DNA from: Hexactinellida sp. DTS-2022
Lineage: Eukaryota; Porifera; Hexactinellida
Assembly (NCBI GenBank): GCA_028753945.1
Contig: JAPNXP010000001.1
Coordinates: 9,042,501 to 9,106,500, forward strand
DNA: 64,000 bases
Direction of reading: 5' to 3'
In this document: one piece after another, positions 32,501 to 45,002 of the stretch
Layout: every line of letters starts with the position of its first letter
Position numbering within the stretch: position 1 is the stretch's first letter
Translations under genes and position numbers: made by a program
Notes under the pieces: generated by a model
Seen by the model: the letters and a program-made list of their open reading frames with translations, nothing else
Told to the model about the DNA's origin: nothing
Database searches by the model: none

Positions 32501-34842
32501 GCGCCAGACGTAGAGGTTAGGCGGAAGACACTGGATCTGGTGCTCTCGCTCGTAAACCTGAAGAGCGCGCCAGAGGTTAGTACGGGTGTATAGGCACTGT
32601 AGAACTGGTAATGCGTAGGAGAAATAAGTACGTATTATCCGATCCGAGTGTACGTACTAACTGAGTTTACTCTACATAGGAATACATACTGCTTTACAAA
32701 CTTGGTTAGAATATATGTACAGTACACATAAAACCGATCTCTATTGGAATTCCTGTATCTAGCCACTGCACTGCGTCTTTTAACTAGTTATGTAACAGAG
32801 TTATTGGACAAGTACGACACTACTCATTCCTCTGTGTTAGCTAATGCTATGCTCTAGGTGTCTACCTTCCTGCGCCGCGAGCTGACGCAGACCTCAGACC
32901 AGTCGCAGGAGGAAGAGACGGTTAAGTACAAGCGACAGCTGATCCTCTGTCTCCACACCTGCTGCTCCATGTTCCCGGAGATCGCCGGGGCCATCCTCCC
33001 CTCCATGATGGAGTCCGTCCTAGACCCCAACGATCTGATAGCCTGCGACGTGCTGAAGCTGGTGCGGGAGATGACGCACCTCTACCCCACCCTGCGCGGG
33101 GACCTCATCCGACGGCTGACGGAGCTCTTCTCCCAGGTAGGAGCGGTAGGGGATGGGAGACGCGGCGTTACTGTGTGCTAATAGGTGGAGAACGGAGAGG
33201 TGCTGCGCCAGCTGCTGTGGGTGCTGGGACAGCACTGCGCCACTGAGGAAGAGATAACGCGCGTGATGCAGGAGGTGAGGCTGCTGGTGGGGGAGATCCC
33301 CATCGTGGAGAGCGAGCAGCGGAGAGAGACGGACGGAGAGGAGGAGTCCCTCGCCATCGAGAGCGCCGCGCCCTCGGGTACCCACTCCTACGTTACAGCT
33401 GACGGGACCTACGCCACGCAGAGTGCGCTCAGTACCACGCCTCAGCAGGTAACCAGCTCTTTACAAACTGTAGTGTTATAAACTGTAGCGTTACAACTCC
33501 TGTTAGCTTAAGAAGCAAGACGACGCGCCCACACTCCGCAAGAAGCTGCTGGAAGGGAACTTCACCCTGGCCTGCTCCCTCGCCGGGGCCCTCACCAAGC
33601 TGGCCATCAGCTACGGGGCGCTCTGCCAGGAGGAGCAGAGCTGCCACGCGGTGACGGGGGAGGCTATGCTCGTTATCGCCTCCATTCTCCGACTCGGGAG
33701 ATCCAAACTTATAAAGAAGTCGGTCCCAGCCATAGAGCTGGACCACCTCTGGCTGTGTCTGCGACTGCTGGCCTCTCCCAACACCTCCGTCGGGCTGCAA
33801 GTGCGGCACAAGACCAGGGACGCAGTGGACGAGCTGCTGGCGGAGCAGCTCAAGGAGAGAAAGAAGAAGGACACCGGGGTCCCGCAGGAGACCGAGACAC
33901 AGGCTGATGACGCGATTCTGTTCGGTCTGCTAGTGCCGGGAGATGCTCTGGACGCAGAAAACAGGTCCTGATTATTTATAGCTTATGTTGGTGCCTATTC
34001 ATTACACATTATGAGCACTATAATATGTAGAGGCCTTGTATAGATTTGAGGCTAGCCTGCTACAAGCAGTGGGATCTTCAGAACCGAAGGACACCAACGG
34101 TTCATCTGAGAGCAAGCTGGACCGGGTCTACCAGATGACAGGATTCTCCGACCCTATCTACGCCGAGGCTTATGTCTATGTGCATCAGTACGACATCATT
34201 CTAGACATTCTGGTGGTTAACCAGACCACGGATACTCTCCAGGGGGTGCTGCTGGAACTCGCGACTCACGGAGACCTTAAGCTGGTCGAGAAGCCGTCCC
34301 AGATAAACCTGGGCCCGCAGGACTTCGCTAACATAAAGGCAGCCGTGAAGGTGTCCTCCACTGAGAATGGAGTTATTTTCGGTAACATTGTGTACGACGT
34401 GGCAGGCACCGCCTCTTCTGACAAGAACTGTGTCGTGTTGAACGACATCCACATAGACATAATGGACTACATAAAGCCCGGGCATCTGATGCAAGAGGAC
34501 TTCAGAAGGAAATGGACTGAGTTCGAGTGGGAAAATAAACTGTCGGTTAACACATCCATTACGGACATGCAAGCATACCTAGAGCACATTGTGAAATCTA
34601 CGAACATGCAATGTCTGACTCCGGCAAAAGCTCTCTCTGGCGAGTGCGACTTTCTATCTGCGAATCTCTACGCCAGAAGCATATTCGGGGAAGAAGCGCT
34701 TGCGAACATTTCTCTGAGAAAGCCACAGGACGAAGACGTGTCTGTCACTGGCCACGTCAGAATCAGAGCCAAGTCCCAGGGGATGGCGCTCAGCTTGGGA
34801 GACAAAATATACATCAGTCAGAAAAAGGAAATCTCAGTTTAG
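29571..34842 (+). CDS. COPB1: coatomer subunit beta (COPI)
   Basis: Beta-COP is a core subunit of the COPI coat for Golgi-to-ER and intra-Golgi transport. Seven exons fit in phase: 29571-29873, 30225-30623, 32210-32575, 32858-33136, 33185-33448, 33507-33964 and 34044-34842. They give 955 residues against 953 in humans, so the gene is complete. The adaptin-like N-terminal solenoid shows [33 protein letters not shown] and [13 protein letters not shown]. The C-terminal appendage shows [48 protein letters not shown] and [16 protein letters not shown], all strongly conserved. The splice acceptor for the last exon was set at 34043 by phase; an upstream AG pair would break the frame. A strong acceptor-like CTCTCTCTAG abuts the ATG, suggesting a 5' untranslated intron or leader trans-splicing. 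Intron 2 (1586 nt) is filled with nested repeats. AATAAA lies near 34882. Confidence 0.95.
31051..31556. repeat. 16-bp GCATGC minisatellite array, inverted orientation
   Basis: About 31 units of AGCATGCTTTTTTTAC or AGCATGCTTTTTTTGC, the reverse complement of the ANAPC5 array. It ends with degenerate AGCTTGC units. A family B right arm lies at 31710-31796; the left arm is missing. Confidence 0.95.
31594..31689. repeat. near-perfect 96-bp foldback
   Basis: Arms of about 44 bases beginning TGTTGCAGTGTATTAGAGAA and ending in its complement enclose an eight-base loop near TTTAAGTT, with only a few mismatches. It sits between the GCATGC array and the family B arm. Confidence 0.8.
32017..32171. mobile_element. 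possible pogo-like MITE, degenerate left end
   Basis: The right end GAGGTTCTACTG is followed by TA and is typical of the pogo-like ends seen elsewhere here. Internal ATTAACCG and CGTATTAACC copies suggest a mirrored structure. The left end CAGTACGAAGTTACGAAC overlaps the terminus of the family A element. About 155 bp, just upstream of COPB1 exon 3. Confidence 0.45.
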
Positions 34843-35045
34843 TCTCACTAAAATGTAGTATATTGAATTATAGGGAGAGTTAATAATAAATACATGCTCA
34901 TGATGTGATAAATTATTGAACATCACTCTATTTACTTACGGCCAAGCGATTAGGCATATTACATTCTTGGAATTTCAAAATGGGAATATTCGGACTAAAA
35001 TCCCAATCAAAAATTCATGTTAAATAACCTTAGAGCGTTACTTTA

Positions 35046-35671
35046 CAGGGGCGGATCCAGGATTTGAGGCAGGGGGTGCTCGTAAGATACGAAAAATCAA
35101 AATGTGCGCCTCAGGCATGCGAAATTTTACTGCGCCGCCTTCTTTTGACGTTACACACACGAAATCGATTGTTGTACCCCAAGTGTAGGACAATGCCCGT
35201 TACGCCGGTATTAGAAGCGGTCCTGCCAGGCGATCCAAAGCGAACGTAGCGAGTGACTATAAGGGGGTCTGGTGGGGTTTTCTCCCATAAATTTTTGAAC
35301 GCAATAGGCTGATTGTATGCTAACGACTCATTGCGTGGCTTCTGCACAGAGATCTGAGTTGTAGAAGCGCAACAGGCAAATACGAATATTACCCTCATAA
35401 AATACTGGTTTTAATGAATTGGGTTGGTCGACTTTTTGGAAAACCGGCCGCACTAAGTGCTACGGCCCTGTTAAGGAATGAAGGAATGTTCATCAATGTT
35501 TAATAGTACTAGGTGTGGACTGGAAGTATACACATTGTAAATTGGTAGAAAACTAGCTAGCTATCCTAACTATATCTTCTTCTATCTGGCGCACTCCATA
35601 GCACTAATTAGTTTCAGCAGTTGAGGGGGGAGCTTGAGCACCCAGAGCACTCCTCTAGATCCGCTACGCTT
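35046..35671. mobile_element. hAT-like non-autonomous element
   Basis: The left end CAGGGGCGGATCCAGGATTT and right block CCTCTAGATCCGC are imperfect inverted repeats with mirrored GGGGGTGCTCG / TTGAGCACCC sequence further in. CAGGGGCGGATC ends are common among hAT MITEs. The right terminus is mutated and no clean 8-bp duplication is visible. No coding capacity. Confidence 0.6.
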
Positions 35672-35833
35672 TATAAACTATCTAGTTGTTCTCAGATTTG
35701 TGTGTGGTAAAGAAGAAGGTCTAGGAAAACGCATAGTTAACATCGAATAATCCACATTCAGCTTTATCAAAGAATAATCTTCCAATCTTAGTAATTTATA
35801 TCCTGACTGCGAATATTTCATTATACTTTTTTA

Positions 35834-36092
35834 ACTGTGCCGAGTATACTATAGCAGGGTTTTTTTTAAGGGTGAGACCTTGATGTAACTCAGCGCGGCC
35901 TTGGTGTAACTTAACTCTGCAGCGGCAGCGGCCGACCCATAATCGTGGTGTAACTCAACACTGCACATGCCCAGGCCGACCCGAATCGTGGTGTAACTCC
36001 AAAAAATCTTGGTGCAAAATTTACACCAAGATCGGCCTTTAAAAAATCCCTGTACTATAGTATAGTGGCTCAGTTCTAAAATGACTGCCTTG
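35834..36092. repeat. palindromic minisatellite unit split by an insertion
   Basis: ACTGTGCCGAGTATACTATAG on the left and TACTATAGTATAGTGGC on the right are the halves of the unit seen at 10827 and elsewhere, separated by the element at 35855-36052. Confidence 0.8.
35855..36052. mobile_element. hAT-like MITE with 8-bp target duplication
   Basis: Ends CAGGGTTTTTTTTAAGG and CCTTTAAAAAATCCCTG are inverted repeats. The flanking octamer TACTATAG is present on both sides (35847-35854, 36053-36060), the size expected for hAT. Internally GGTGTAACTC recurs several times and an TTACACCAAGATC block is mirrored near the right end. 198 bp, non-coding. Confidence 0.85.
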
Positions 36093-38133
36093 GTTAGTTA
36101 TTATTAGTCCGTATCCTCCTCTCCACGAACAAAGTTAACAAGATACGAAATTATTCAGCCCTATTCCAGTATTGAATATTATTCGGCCTTATTCAGCTTT
36201 CCCTAAACAAGTATGCTAAACACGAATTCGCATTTATAAATTTCGAATAAGAACATTTATTGTTGTCACAAAAATCGGCAAACAAAATATTAAAAATTCA
36301 AAATGAACCTAAAAGCTAGCTTTCAACGGGTATTAGAGTTAAACAAGTCAAAAGTATGGAAAATGGTAGTTAAATTAAGGATTTATATTTATATAATTAC
36401 AACAAATATTTCCTAACTATATAATGATAATCTATGGTTTAGTGAGTAGTGAGGTCGCATAGTGGGCGTCAACTTGAAGTACGTAGCATCTATACGTCGC
36501 AAAGCGACCGAGACCGAAGGACTCCTGTTATAGGCTGTTAATACATTATCAAAGGTTAAATTATCTCTCTCGTAAAGAACAATACATTAAGATCCTTTAA
36601 TAAATAACGTAATTTATCATGATCGAGGTTTACAATTCATAGCTAGTTCCTATATTTTCACCAAAAGCGTAATCCCACTAAGCTTGCCGCGATAATAAGT
36701 AAAAATTTCGTTTGGGGGGTGAAATTGTGCGGGAATTTTGGTACGCAAACTACGGATGTGTATACGTATTGTTTGCAAGCTGACACTCCCCTCCCAAATG
36801 TATTTGAACAACAGGAATTTAATGCAGCAGCATGTATTTTTGATCATCACTCTTTGGTTAGGAATTGTAATCTCCCGGATCCCCAAAGGTTCAAAATTCG
36901 GCTAATACTTGAATCATACTTCATGTACGTATACAAATTTAAATTTGGAATGATAGGTTAAACCAGTGGTCGGCAATTAGGGGTAAATTACCCCATTTGG
37001 GGTAATTTCAGGTTTTCTGGGGGTAACAAGACCTATCCGGAAAGCGATATAAGATGTCAACTGTCACAATACATCCACAGTTTGTAGATAATATTTAGGG
37101 TAGCAAGTGCCACTTTAGACATTATACATGTACGAACAGAATTAAATTCAATAGACTCGCAATGGTTGATTACCCCATATACAACCCAAATAATAACAAT
37201 AAGAAGTATAGTTTACCTAGAATTAAATTTATAAACTGGCCTTCTATTTTTTTGGCCTTCTCGGTGACATACACGGCCGTATATTAAGTAGGCCATGGTT
37301 AGACCCTTAAAATTTTGCTCAATAGTACTGTTAGAATGCGGGAAATTCCATTTCCGAGAGCCAAATTTCAAAAAAAATTCGGAGGCATGCCCTCCAATTA
37401 TTACTCCTTAACCGGGATCCCTGAAACCCTAGCTACGCCACTGAATTTCACTTGACTTTGGGGATCAAGAGAATTACAACTTTTCCTAAAATTGTATAAA
37501 TAGTAATTACCACATTCATAACTTATATATTTATTTGTTTTATTATGAACTGATATATTCCAATACAAGAATATAAAGCATTTACTAGCATCAAATTAAT
37601 AACAATTCATATTAATGATTGTCACACCAGTAGCGAAAATACCAACACATAATGTTTGGCAAAAGGAGTACCTAGCCAATTGGAATGCTTTTGTCTGGTA
37701 AACATCTCTAATCCCTGTAAGATTTGGTTGATCCTCATTAATCAGCTCTTAAAGTTTTCTCCTATATGAAAATTCAATTTCACTCTACAGTTATTCAATT
37801 TCAGAACGATTTATGATATTCAAACAATGGATTCATGAGATGGAATATCTATTTGTATAAATATTTGTCTATTTGTGTGCTTGGTGCCCGAAATGTATTA
37901 GAGTGTATGGGGGGGTTTATAACGCATTAATAATGGAAATATAAACTTAATCCCATATGTCATTCTAAGTAAACAAGTATGCTGATTTCAATTTCAAAAC
38001 GATAACTGATATATAAACAATGGATTATTTAGATGGAATTTCTAGTTTTTGACTATTCGTTTGTGTGCTTGTTTGGTGCCCGAATTGTATTAGAGTGATA
38101 GGGGGGGTCTAAAACGCATTTATAATGGGAATA
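36093..38133. other. AT-rich intergenic region with minor duplications
   Basis: No gene recognised. A block around GTGCTTGGTGCCCGAA (about 37740-37930) recurs at about 37980-38130, giving two diverged copies of a ~190-bp unit. CGTCGCAAAGCGACCGAGACCGAAGG near 36495 resembles a patch near 15590. TTTCAACGGGTATTAGA near 36330 resembles sequence near 52920 and 54545, marking another dispersed repeat. Confidence 0.5.
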
Positions 38134-38453
38134 CAGTGGAACTCGTTTAGTACGTACTCGGCTTAAGACGTACTCTCGGATATTACGTACTGTTCTCTAA
38201 TAACCGATTTTTCCTCCTATCTGATCCATTATAAATGATTCGGTTAATACGTACTCGGATAAGACGTACCTCGGATAAGACGTGCCCATTTATATTCCCA
38301 ATTAAATAAAATGTATGTATTTTAATTCGGTTAGTACGTACTCTAGAAGTAATTATTTCGACTTATGGATTATGCATACGGATAAGACGTACCTCGGTTA
38401 GTACGTACTTTTTCTTGCCTCCCAAAGTGGTACGTCTTAACCGAGTTCTACTG
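38134..38453. mobile_element. pogo/Tigger-like MITE
   Basis: Ends CAGTGGAACTCG and CGAGTTCTACTG are inverted, flanked by TA on both sides. Internal AGTACGTACT and AAGACGTACC blocks recur and are mirrored. 320 bp, no coding capacity. Confidence 0.8.
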
Positions 38454-38459
38454 TATAAA

Positions 38460-39440
38460 CTTAAACTCAAGATGGTTTAAGATAGAAATAAACTTCAAAT
38501 TCAACAATCATTCCTTTGTCCCGTACAAATTGTTAAATTAGTCTAAACACCATGTGATGTTCATGACATGGGGAAAAAATTTAAAATTGCAGCCTGTTCC
38601 ATTTGAGGCACTATCAATAGACCAAGACCAAAATATAGTGCCACCAAAGGAACAAGCGTCGGCACAGGCTGCAATTTTGGATTTTCTTTTTTTCTCCGTA
38701 GACGGTGCCCTGGGCACACCTTTATACATAGAGAGCTGAAACTTGGCATGTATGTGCGGAGTGCCCTTCTAATTTGCACCTGGGGTTACGATTTATGATC
38801 AAATAATTTTAACACCTATTTAATCCAATTATGGCTTAGCCAATTAAATTCGAGGGTTGTCCCAGTATGAATTAGCAGCTAGCATCCAATTAGTATAAAA
38901 GGATTTTCTATCAATTGTTAGTGTGCATATAGAATGCCTAACCGAGGCCGTAATTTAATTGGTCGAGAGTAAGAAGATTTAACTTATTAAATCTTTCACT
39001 ATTGTTTCAACTTGCGATAATTAAATTGATTTAACTTGTGAATTCGAGCTGGCATCTATTTAATTGACTTATACAATACAATGGATTGAATCGAATTAAA
39101 TTAATTAAATAAGGAATTTGTTGTATTTAAACTCACCTTGGATAACATTGCTAAAATACTTAAATATTTATATTATTTATTATCTATACATAATCAATGG
39201 CAATAAATTCAAGATGGTTTAAGATAGAAATAAACTTCAAATTCAACAATAGTTCCTTAGTCCCGTAACAACTTGTTAAATGAGTCTAAACACCATGAGG
39301 CGTTCATGACATGGCGAAAAAATCCAAAATTGCAGCTGTGAAGACAGCATATTCCTTCGGAACTATCAATAAAACACCACCAAAATATAGTGCCACCAAA
39401 GGAACATGCGTCGGCACAGCTGCAATTTTGGATTTTTTAA
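38460..39440. repeat. hairpin-unit family, locus 2 (one full unit, two hairpins)
   Basis: Hairpins at 38577-38685 and 39317-39438 bracket a body (from CTCCGTAGACGGTGCCCTGG at 38693) shorter than in the other arrays. The first hairpin has lost about 15 bases from its left arm. The second has GCAGCTGTG matched by CACAGCTGC, a third paired variant. Confidence 0.75.
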
Positions 39441-39947
39441 AACTGATATTTCCCTGTAACAAATATTCAACAACAGAAGTTATATTTAGATGCATTAAAT
39501 TCTTCATAGAATCCCGTCTAAAAAATAATCATAATTGCAAAATAATTATTTAGCAAAGACGGTGGAACTAAGTGGTTAACTCGTATGTGCCCGTTATTTC
39601 AAGAAAATATCAAAGATTTGTTATAATGTATACCACATATTTTAAGGTACGTTCCAATGGTAATTAAGTAAGAAATTTGATTCTAAGCTAAGAAAGTAAT
39701 CTTATACTTTTGGAAATTGGTTGTGCCAGATTACTCACAAATGAAAGTATTTCCTTTCACTACATTCCTGACTGGATGGAGTCACCATGTGCATCAGAAG
39801 AGGCGGCACACAAACAGATGCCACATTCCACTCAGTTCCACCACCTAGCTCTGCTATAAGATACGAGACACATTCTCTATAGCATTCTACTAACAAACTA
39901 CTTTCCTTTCCATAGCACTAACTAGCTAACTAGCAAATAATAACAAA

Positions 39948-41222
39948 ATGGCAGTTCGATTCCCTGACCCGATACACCCCGTAGACCCTGTCGAGTTGGA
40001 AATACACCAACTGTTCGACCGCATAATTATGTGTGTCCAGCAGCGACGAGTGGCACTCATAACCACATACCGCGACACACGCGACCAAATAGCTGCTAGA
40101 ACCATAGCCCGCGCGCGAAAAGAAGAAGAACTAATCGCACTGAAAACCGAAACCGAGCGTCTCCTCCAAATGAACGAATTGAGAGAGTTACAAGAGCGAC
40201 TGTTAGTTGAAATAGAACAAGCGCTAGCAGAGGTGAGGGTACCCCAGCCCGAGACACGCGTGGTGTTCCGAGGTACCTGTGGACACCTGGAGCAGGTGAT
40301 CGCAGGTGTGGGAGAGGTAGTCGAGGAGGAGGTGCCCGTTGTACCCATCGAAATGCCCATTGTACCCATCGAAATGCCCGTTGTACCCCGATATGAAGAA
40401 ATGAGACCGATTGTAGCTGTCGGGAAGGAAGGACAAGCTCCTGGAGAGCTCTTGAGTCCTTATGGTGTCGCTATCGATGGGAACACAAATCTAATTTATG
40501 TCGCAGAAGCGGATTCCTGTAGAGTCTCAATCTTCTCGGAGACAGGCGAATTCCTAAACACTTTCACAAACCAAGACATGGGAGAGCCATGGGGTATAGC
40601 GATCCATCGAGACAACCTGTACGTGACGGACACAGGAGTACACGCTGTGTTCCAATTCAAAATAGAGGCTGACATGCGTCTCGTCGCTAGCCTAGGGAGT
40701 AGGGGATCTGGTGTGGGACAGTTCTATTTCCCTCGCGGACTCTCCGTCTCTACCAACGGAGATGTATTCGTAGCGGATTGTAACAACAACAGAATCCAAA
40801 TCCTAGATGACTACCTACACTTCCAAAGATCCATAACGCACCAAACAATGAAACGTCCGCTTGACGTTAAACTGACATCAGATGAGGTGTACGTGCTCTG
40901 TTGGGACTCTCCCTGCATACTCGTGTTCTCTCACACAGGAGAGAAGATACGCTCCCTAATCACACGGGGTACAGGAAGGCAGATAGGATATACTGACTTC
41001 TTCTGTTTGGACATAAAACAGAATTTGCTGATCAGTGATTGGGGGAATAACGAAGTTAGAATATTCTCTAAAGAAGGGACACACCTCCACACTATAGGGG
41101 AACCAGGACAACAAGTAGGAATGCTTCATTACACTCAAGGAATAGTTCTAACTGAAAATCTGAAATTAATAATTGTGTCTCGTAGTAATAACTATTCACT
41201 ACAAATATTTTCTTGTCAATAA
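39948..41222 (+). CDS. coiled-coil/NHL-repeat protein (TRIM-NHL-like, no RING)
   Basis: Intronless frame of 424 residues. A charged coiled coil (about 20-110) is followed by a linker in which an eight-residue VPIEMP-containing unit repeats about three times (24-bp tandem repeat, about 40337-40392), then NHL-type beta-propeller repeats (about 155-424). Typical strokes are GELLSPYGVAIDGNTNLIYVA, GQFYFPRGLSVSTNGDVFVAD and ISDWGNNEVRIFS. It resembles the C-terminal half of TRIM-NHL proteins such as TRIM71 but lacks RING and B-box domains, so ubiquitin-ligase activity is not expected. Propellers of this kind bind RNA or protein. Large families of such intronless genes are known in some sponges. 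The ATG follows a pyrimidine-rich TTTCCATAG acceptor by about 30 bases. AATAAA lies near 41242. Confidence 0.85.
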   Translation: MAVRFPDPIHPVDPVELEIHQLFDRIIMCVQQRRVALITTYRDTRDQIAARTIARARKEEELIALKTETERLLQMNELRELQERLLVEIEQALAEVRVPQPETRVVFRGTCGHLEQVIAGVGEVVEEEVPVVPIEMPIVPIEMPVVPRYEEMRPIVAVGKEGQAPGELLSPYGVAIDGNTNLIYVAEADSCRVSIFSETGEFLNTFTNQDMGEPWGIAIHRDNLYVTDTGVHAVFQFKIEADMRLVASLGSRGSGVGQFYFPRGLSVSTNGDVFVADCNNNRIQILDDYLHFQRSITHQTMKRPLDVKLTSDEVYVLCWDSPCILVFSHTGEKIRSLITRGTGRQIGYTDFFCLDIKQNLLISDWGNNEVRIFSKEGTHLHTIGEPGQQVGMLHYTQGIVLTENLKLIIVSRSNNYSLQIFSCQ

Positions 41223-42229
41223 TTGTTTGCCCTAGTACTGAATAAAAACTTGCAATAATTTTTGTTATTACGATTAAAAATAAATATTTAACTGGTTAAT
41301 TGGACAACACACATTACATAGTAACAAAAACAACACTTTGTCATTCAGTTACGTAATTACTTACCTCTTTAATGTACGAGATGTATGGGGTGGTCAGGTT
41401 AATGAATTCTTGGTCATCTGAAATAATAACTAAGGTCCTCAGTGGTTGCTAGGGAAATAAACAAACAATTTATTACTTACCGTATTTACTCAACATTCGA
41501 ATTTGAGAAAGTTGAAATAGCCATTAATTTGCTCTATACCTATCTAGTAAATAACCATAATATTAGAAGTTGCGAATTCATATATCCTCCGTTATAGCTT
41601 AATCAAATCTTTATACTATATGAATCCATACTAGCCAAGAATCAATATTTAACTATCTAGAATTATGATTTCGAATAGAAAGCTCAATTATAAATTGTTC
41701 CTTACTCTATTTACTCAAATCGATCCGGTTTACAATTTTGATTTTATGATTGTTATTTTCTAAATGTTAATTTTTGGGATTTTCGAAGAAAATTATTCAT
41801 ATTTTTGTACTAAAAAAATTATTGCAAAATAAATTTGAATAAAAATTGAAATTCTACTCCGGATAGATTTTTCTAGTCGTTCTAATACGCCTTTTTTTCA
41901 ATGTATGTCCGTTTCAAATATTTTTAGTTTTCAAGCCCTACTCACTCTCCCAAAGTCTCTTCAAATAATTTCAAAAATTTTTTAGTTTTCTAGATAAAAT
42001 CATATTTAGTCAAAAACTTAGAACTTTTTAACGGGAATTTTTTTTTTGAATTTTTTTATAATTTTTTTTTTTTTTATAAATTTCCTACCAAAAAGTGACC
42101 TTCAAGGTGATTTTTGCAATTTTTTTTTTAGATTTGTAATCTTGGTATATTTCCGCACTCTATTTAACAATAATAATATATTCTCATGTCCAAAATTTTT
42201 CTACGATGATCTATCCCGATGCCTCTTAA
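41223..42229. other. AT-rich stretch, no features recognised
   Basis: Homopolymer-rich DNA with a lone TTACCGTATTTACTC near 41479 that resembles one end of the MITE at 15673. Nothing else supported. Confidence 0.5.
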
Positions 42230-45002
42230 CATTCATTTAAGAGACGAATATAGACAAAAACATCTTTTGAAGCAATGACTGCTAAAAAAGTCCAAAATTG
42301 ATAAATTAGTCGTTTAAGGCAGTTTCCAATAGCTTCCTAAAATGATAAGAAGTATTTATCATCAAAGGTGTCCTAACAGTAACCTTAAAATCCAATTCCA
42401 CCATTTACAATCATTTATGAGCCTAAATCGAGTTAACCATATATTGAGTGAAATGACTGTCAAATCTCCCCATTAATAAATTAATGGTTTAACTACGTTT
42501 CCAGTAGTTTGTTTTGATGATAAGAAGTAGTTATCGTCAATAGTGTCCTAACAGTGCCGCTGAAACTCCAAACGCTCAATTTACATTCATTGAAGAGGCT
42601 GATAGCGAGCAAAACCAATCTTAGTGTGCAAAGACTTCCAAAAACTCCCAATTGATAAATTCATGGTTTGAGGACGTTTCCAGTTTTTCCTTTGAAGATA
42701 CGAATTATTTATAGTCATAGGCGTCCAAACAGTGCCACTGAAACACAACTCACTCAATTTACATTCATTAGGAGCCTAATATCGAGAAAAACCAATTTTT
42801 GTGTGCAATGACTGTCAAGAACACCCAAATTGATAAATTAATGGTTTAGTGACGTTTACAGTTGTTTCCTTTGATGATAGGAGGTATTTATCGTCAAAGG
42901 TGGCCTAACAGTGCCCCTGATACTCCACTAACTCAATTAACATTCATTTTTGAGACGAATATCGACAAAAACATCTTTTGAAGCAATGACTGCTAAAATA
43001 GTCCAAAATTGATAAATTAGTCGTTTAATGCCGTTTACAGTTGTTTCCTTTGATGATTAGAAGTATTTATCGTCAAAAGTGTCCTAACAGTGCCACTGGT
43101 ACTCCAACAAACTCAATTAACATACATTTAAGAGAATAAAACCGAGAAAAACCAATTTTGTGTGCAATATCTGTCAAATACTCCCAAATTGATAAATTAA
43201 TGGTTTAAGGACGTTTCCAGTTGTTTCTTTTGATGATAAGAAGTATTTAACGTTAAAGGTGTCCTAACAGTGCCACTGATACTCCACTAACTCAATTAAC
43301 ATTCATTTAAGAGTATAAAACCGAGAAAAACCATTTTGTGATGCAATGACTGCTAAAAAACTCCCAAATTTTTAAATTAGTGGTTTAAGGACGTTTCCAG
43401 TTGTTTCTTTTGATGATAAGAAGTATCTATCGTCAAAGGTGTCCTAACAGTGCCACTAAAACTCCATTAACTCAATTAACATTCATTTAAGAGACTGATA
43501 TCGACAAAAATCATTTTTGGAAGCAATGACAGCTAAAAACTCCAAAATTGTCAAATTATTTGTTTAAGGTAGTTTCCAGTAGCTTGCTTTAATGATAAGA
43601 AGTATTTATCATCAGATGTCTCCTAACAGTACCCTTAAAATCCAATTCCACCATTTACATTAATTTAAGTGTCTAAAATCGAGGGAACCATATTTTGAGT
43701 GGAATGGCTGTTAAATCTAGGCATTGATAAATTAGTGGTTTAAGGCCGTTTCCAGTTGTTTCTTTTGATGATCAGAAGTATTTAACGTTAAAGGTGTCCC
43801 AACAGTGCCATTGAAACTCCATTAACTCAATTAACATTCATTTAAGAGACTAATATCGACCAAAACCATTTTTTGATTGCAATGACTGTCAAATCTCCCC
43901 ATTGATAAATTAATGGTTTAAGGACGTTTCCAGTTGTTTCTTTTGATGATTAGAAGTATTTAACGTTAAAGGTGTCCCAACAGTGCCACTGAAACTCCAC
44001 TGACTAAATTAACATTAATTTTAGACACTAATATCTACAAAAACCATTTTTTGAGTGCAATGACTGTCAAATCTCCCATGGATAAATTAATGGTTTAATG
44101 ACGTTTCCAGTTGTTTCTTTTGATGATAGGAAGTAATTATCGTCAAAAGTGGCATACTAGTGCCAGCTTAAACTCCACTCACTCAATCTACATTCAATAG
44201 GTGCCCAAAATCGAGAAAAACCTCTTTTTGTGTGCAATTACTGTCAAAAACTCCCAAATTGATAAATTAATGGTTTAGTTACGTTTCCAGTTGTTTCCTT
44301 TGATGATTAGAAGTATTTATCGTCAAAGGTTTCCTAACAGTGCCACTGATACTCCACTAACTCAATTAACATTCATTTAAGAGAATAAAACTGAGAAAAA
44401 ACATTTTGTGAAGCAATGTCTGCAAAAAGAACTCCCAAATTGGTAAATTAGTGGTTTAAGTCCGTTTCCGGTTGTTTCTTTTGATGAAAAGAAGTATTTA
44501 ACGTTAAAGGTGTCCCAACAGTGCCAATGAAACTCCATTAACTCAATTAATGGTTTAAGGACGTTTCCAGTTGTTTCTTTTGATGATAGGAAGTATAAAT
44601 CTTCAAAAGTGGCCTACTAGTTCCACTGAAATTCCATCCACTCAATTTACATTCATTTAAGAGGCTAATACCGAGAAAAACCTTTTTTTGTGTTCAATGA
44701 CTGTCAATAACTCCCAAATAAATAAATTAATGGTTTAAGGACGTTTCCAGTTTTTTCTTTTCATGACAAGAAGTATTTATCTTCAAAAGTGTCCTAACAG
44801 TGCCACTGAAACTCCACTGACTAAATTAACATTCATTTAAGAGACTAATATCGACAAAAACCATTTTTTGAGTGCAATGACTGTCGAATCTCCCCATGGA
44901 TAAATTAATGGTCTAATGACGTTTCCAGTTGTTTCTTTTGATGATAGGAAGTTAGTATTTATCGTCACTAGTGTCCTAACAGTGCCATTGAAACTCCAAT
45001 CA
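42230..45002. repeat. diverged ~178-bp satellite array
   Basis: About 15-16 units defined by recurring GTGTCCTAACAGTGCC and GACGTTTCCAGTTGTTTC. The first motif appears near 42366, 42541, 42720, 42900, 43078, 43258, 43438, 43617, 43793, 43970, 44150, 44327, 44507, 44788 and 44969. One unit near 44545-44620 is truncated. Units differ by 10-25 percent and contain no shared open frame. Confidence 0.9.

Noticed and set aside
42046..42240. Phe/Ile-rich frame
   Set aside because: AT-rich homopolymer sequence with no coding character.
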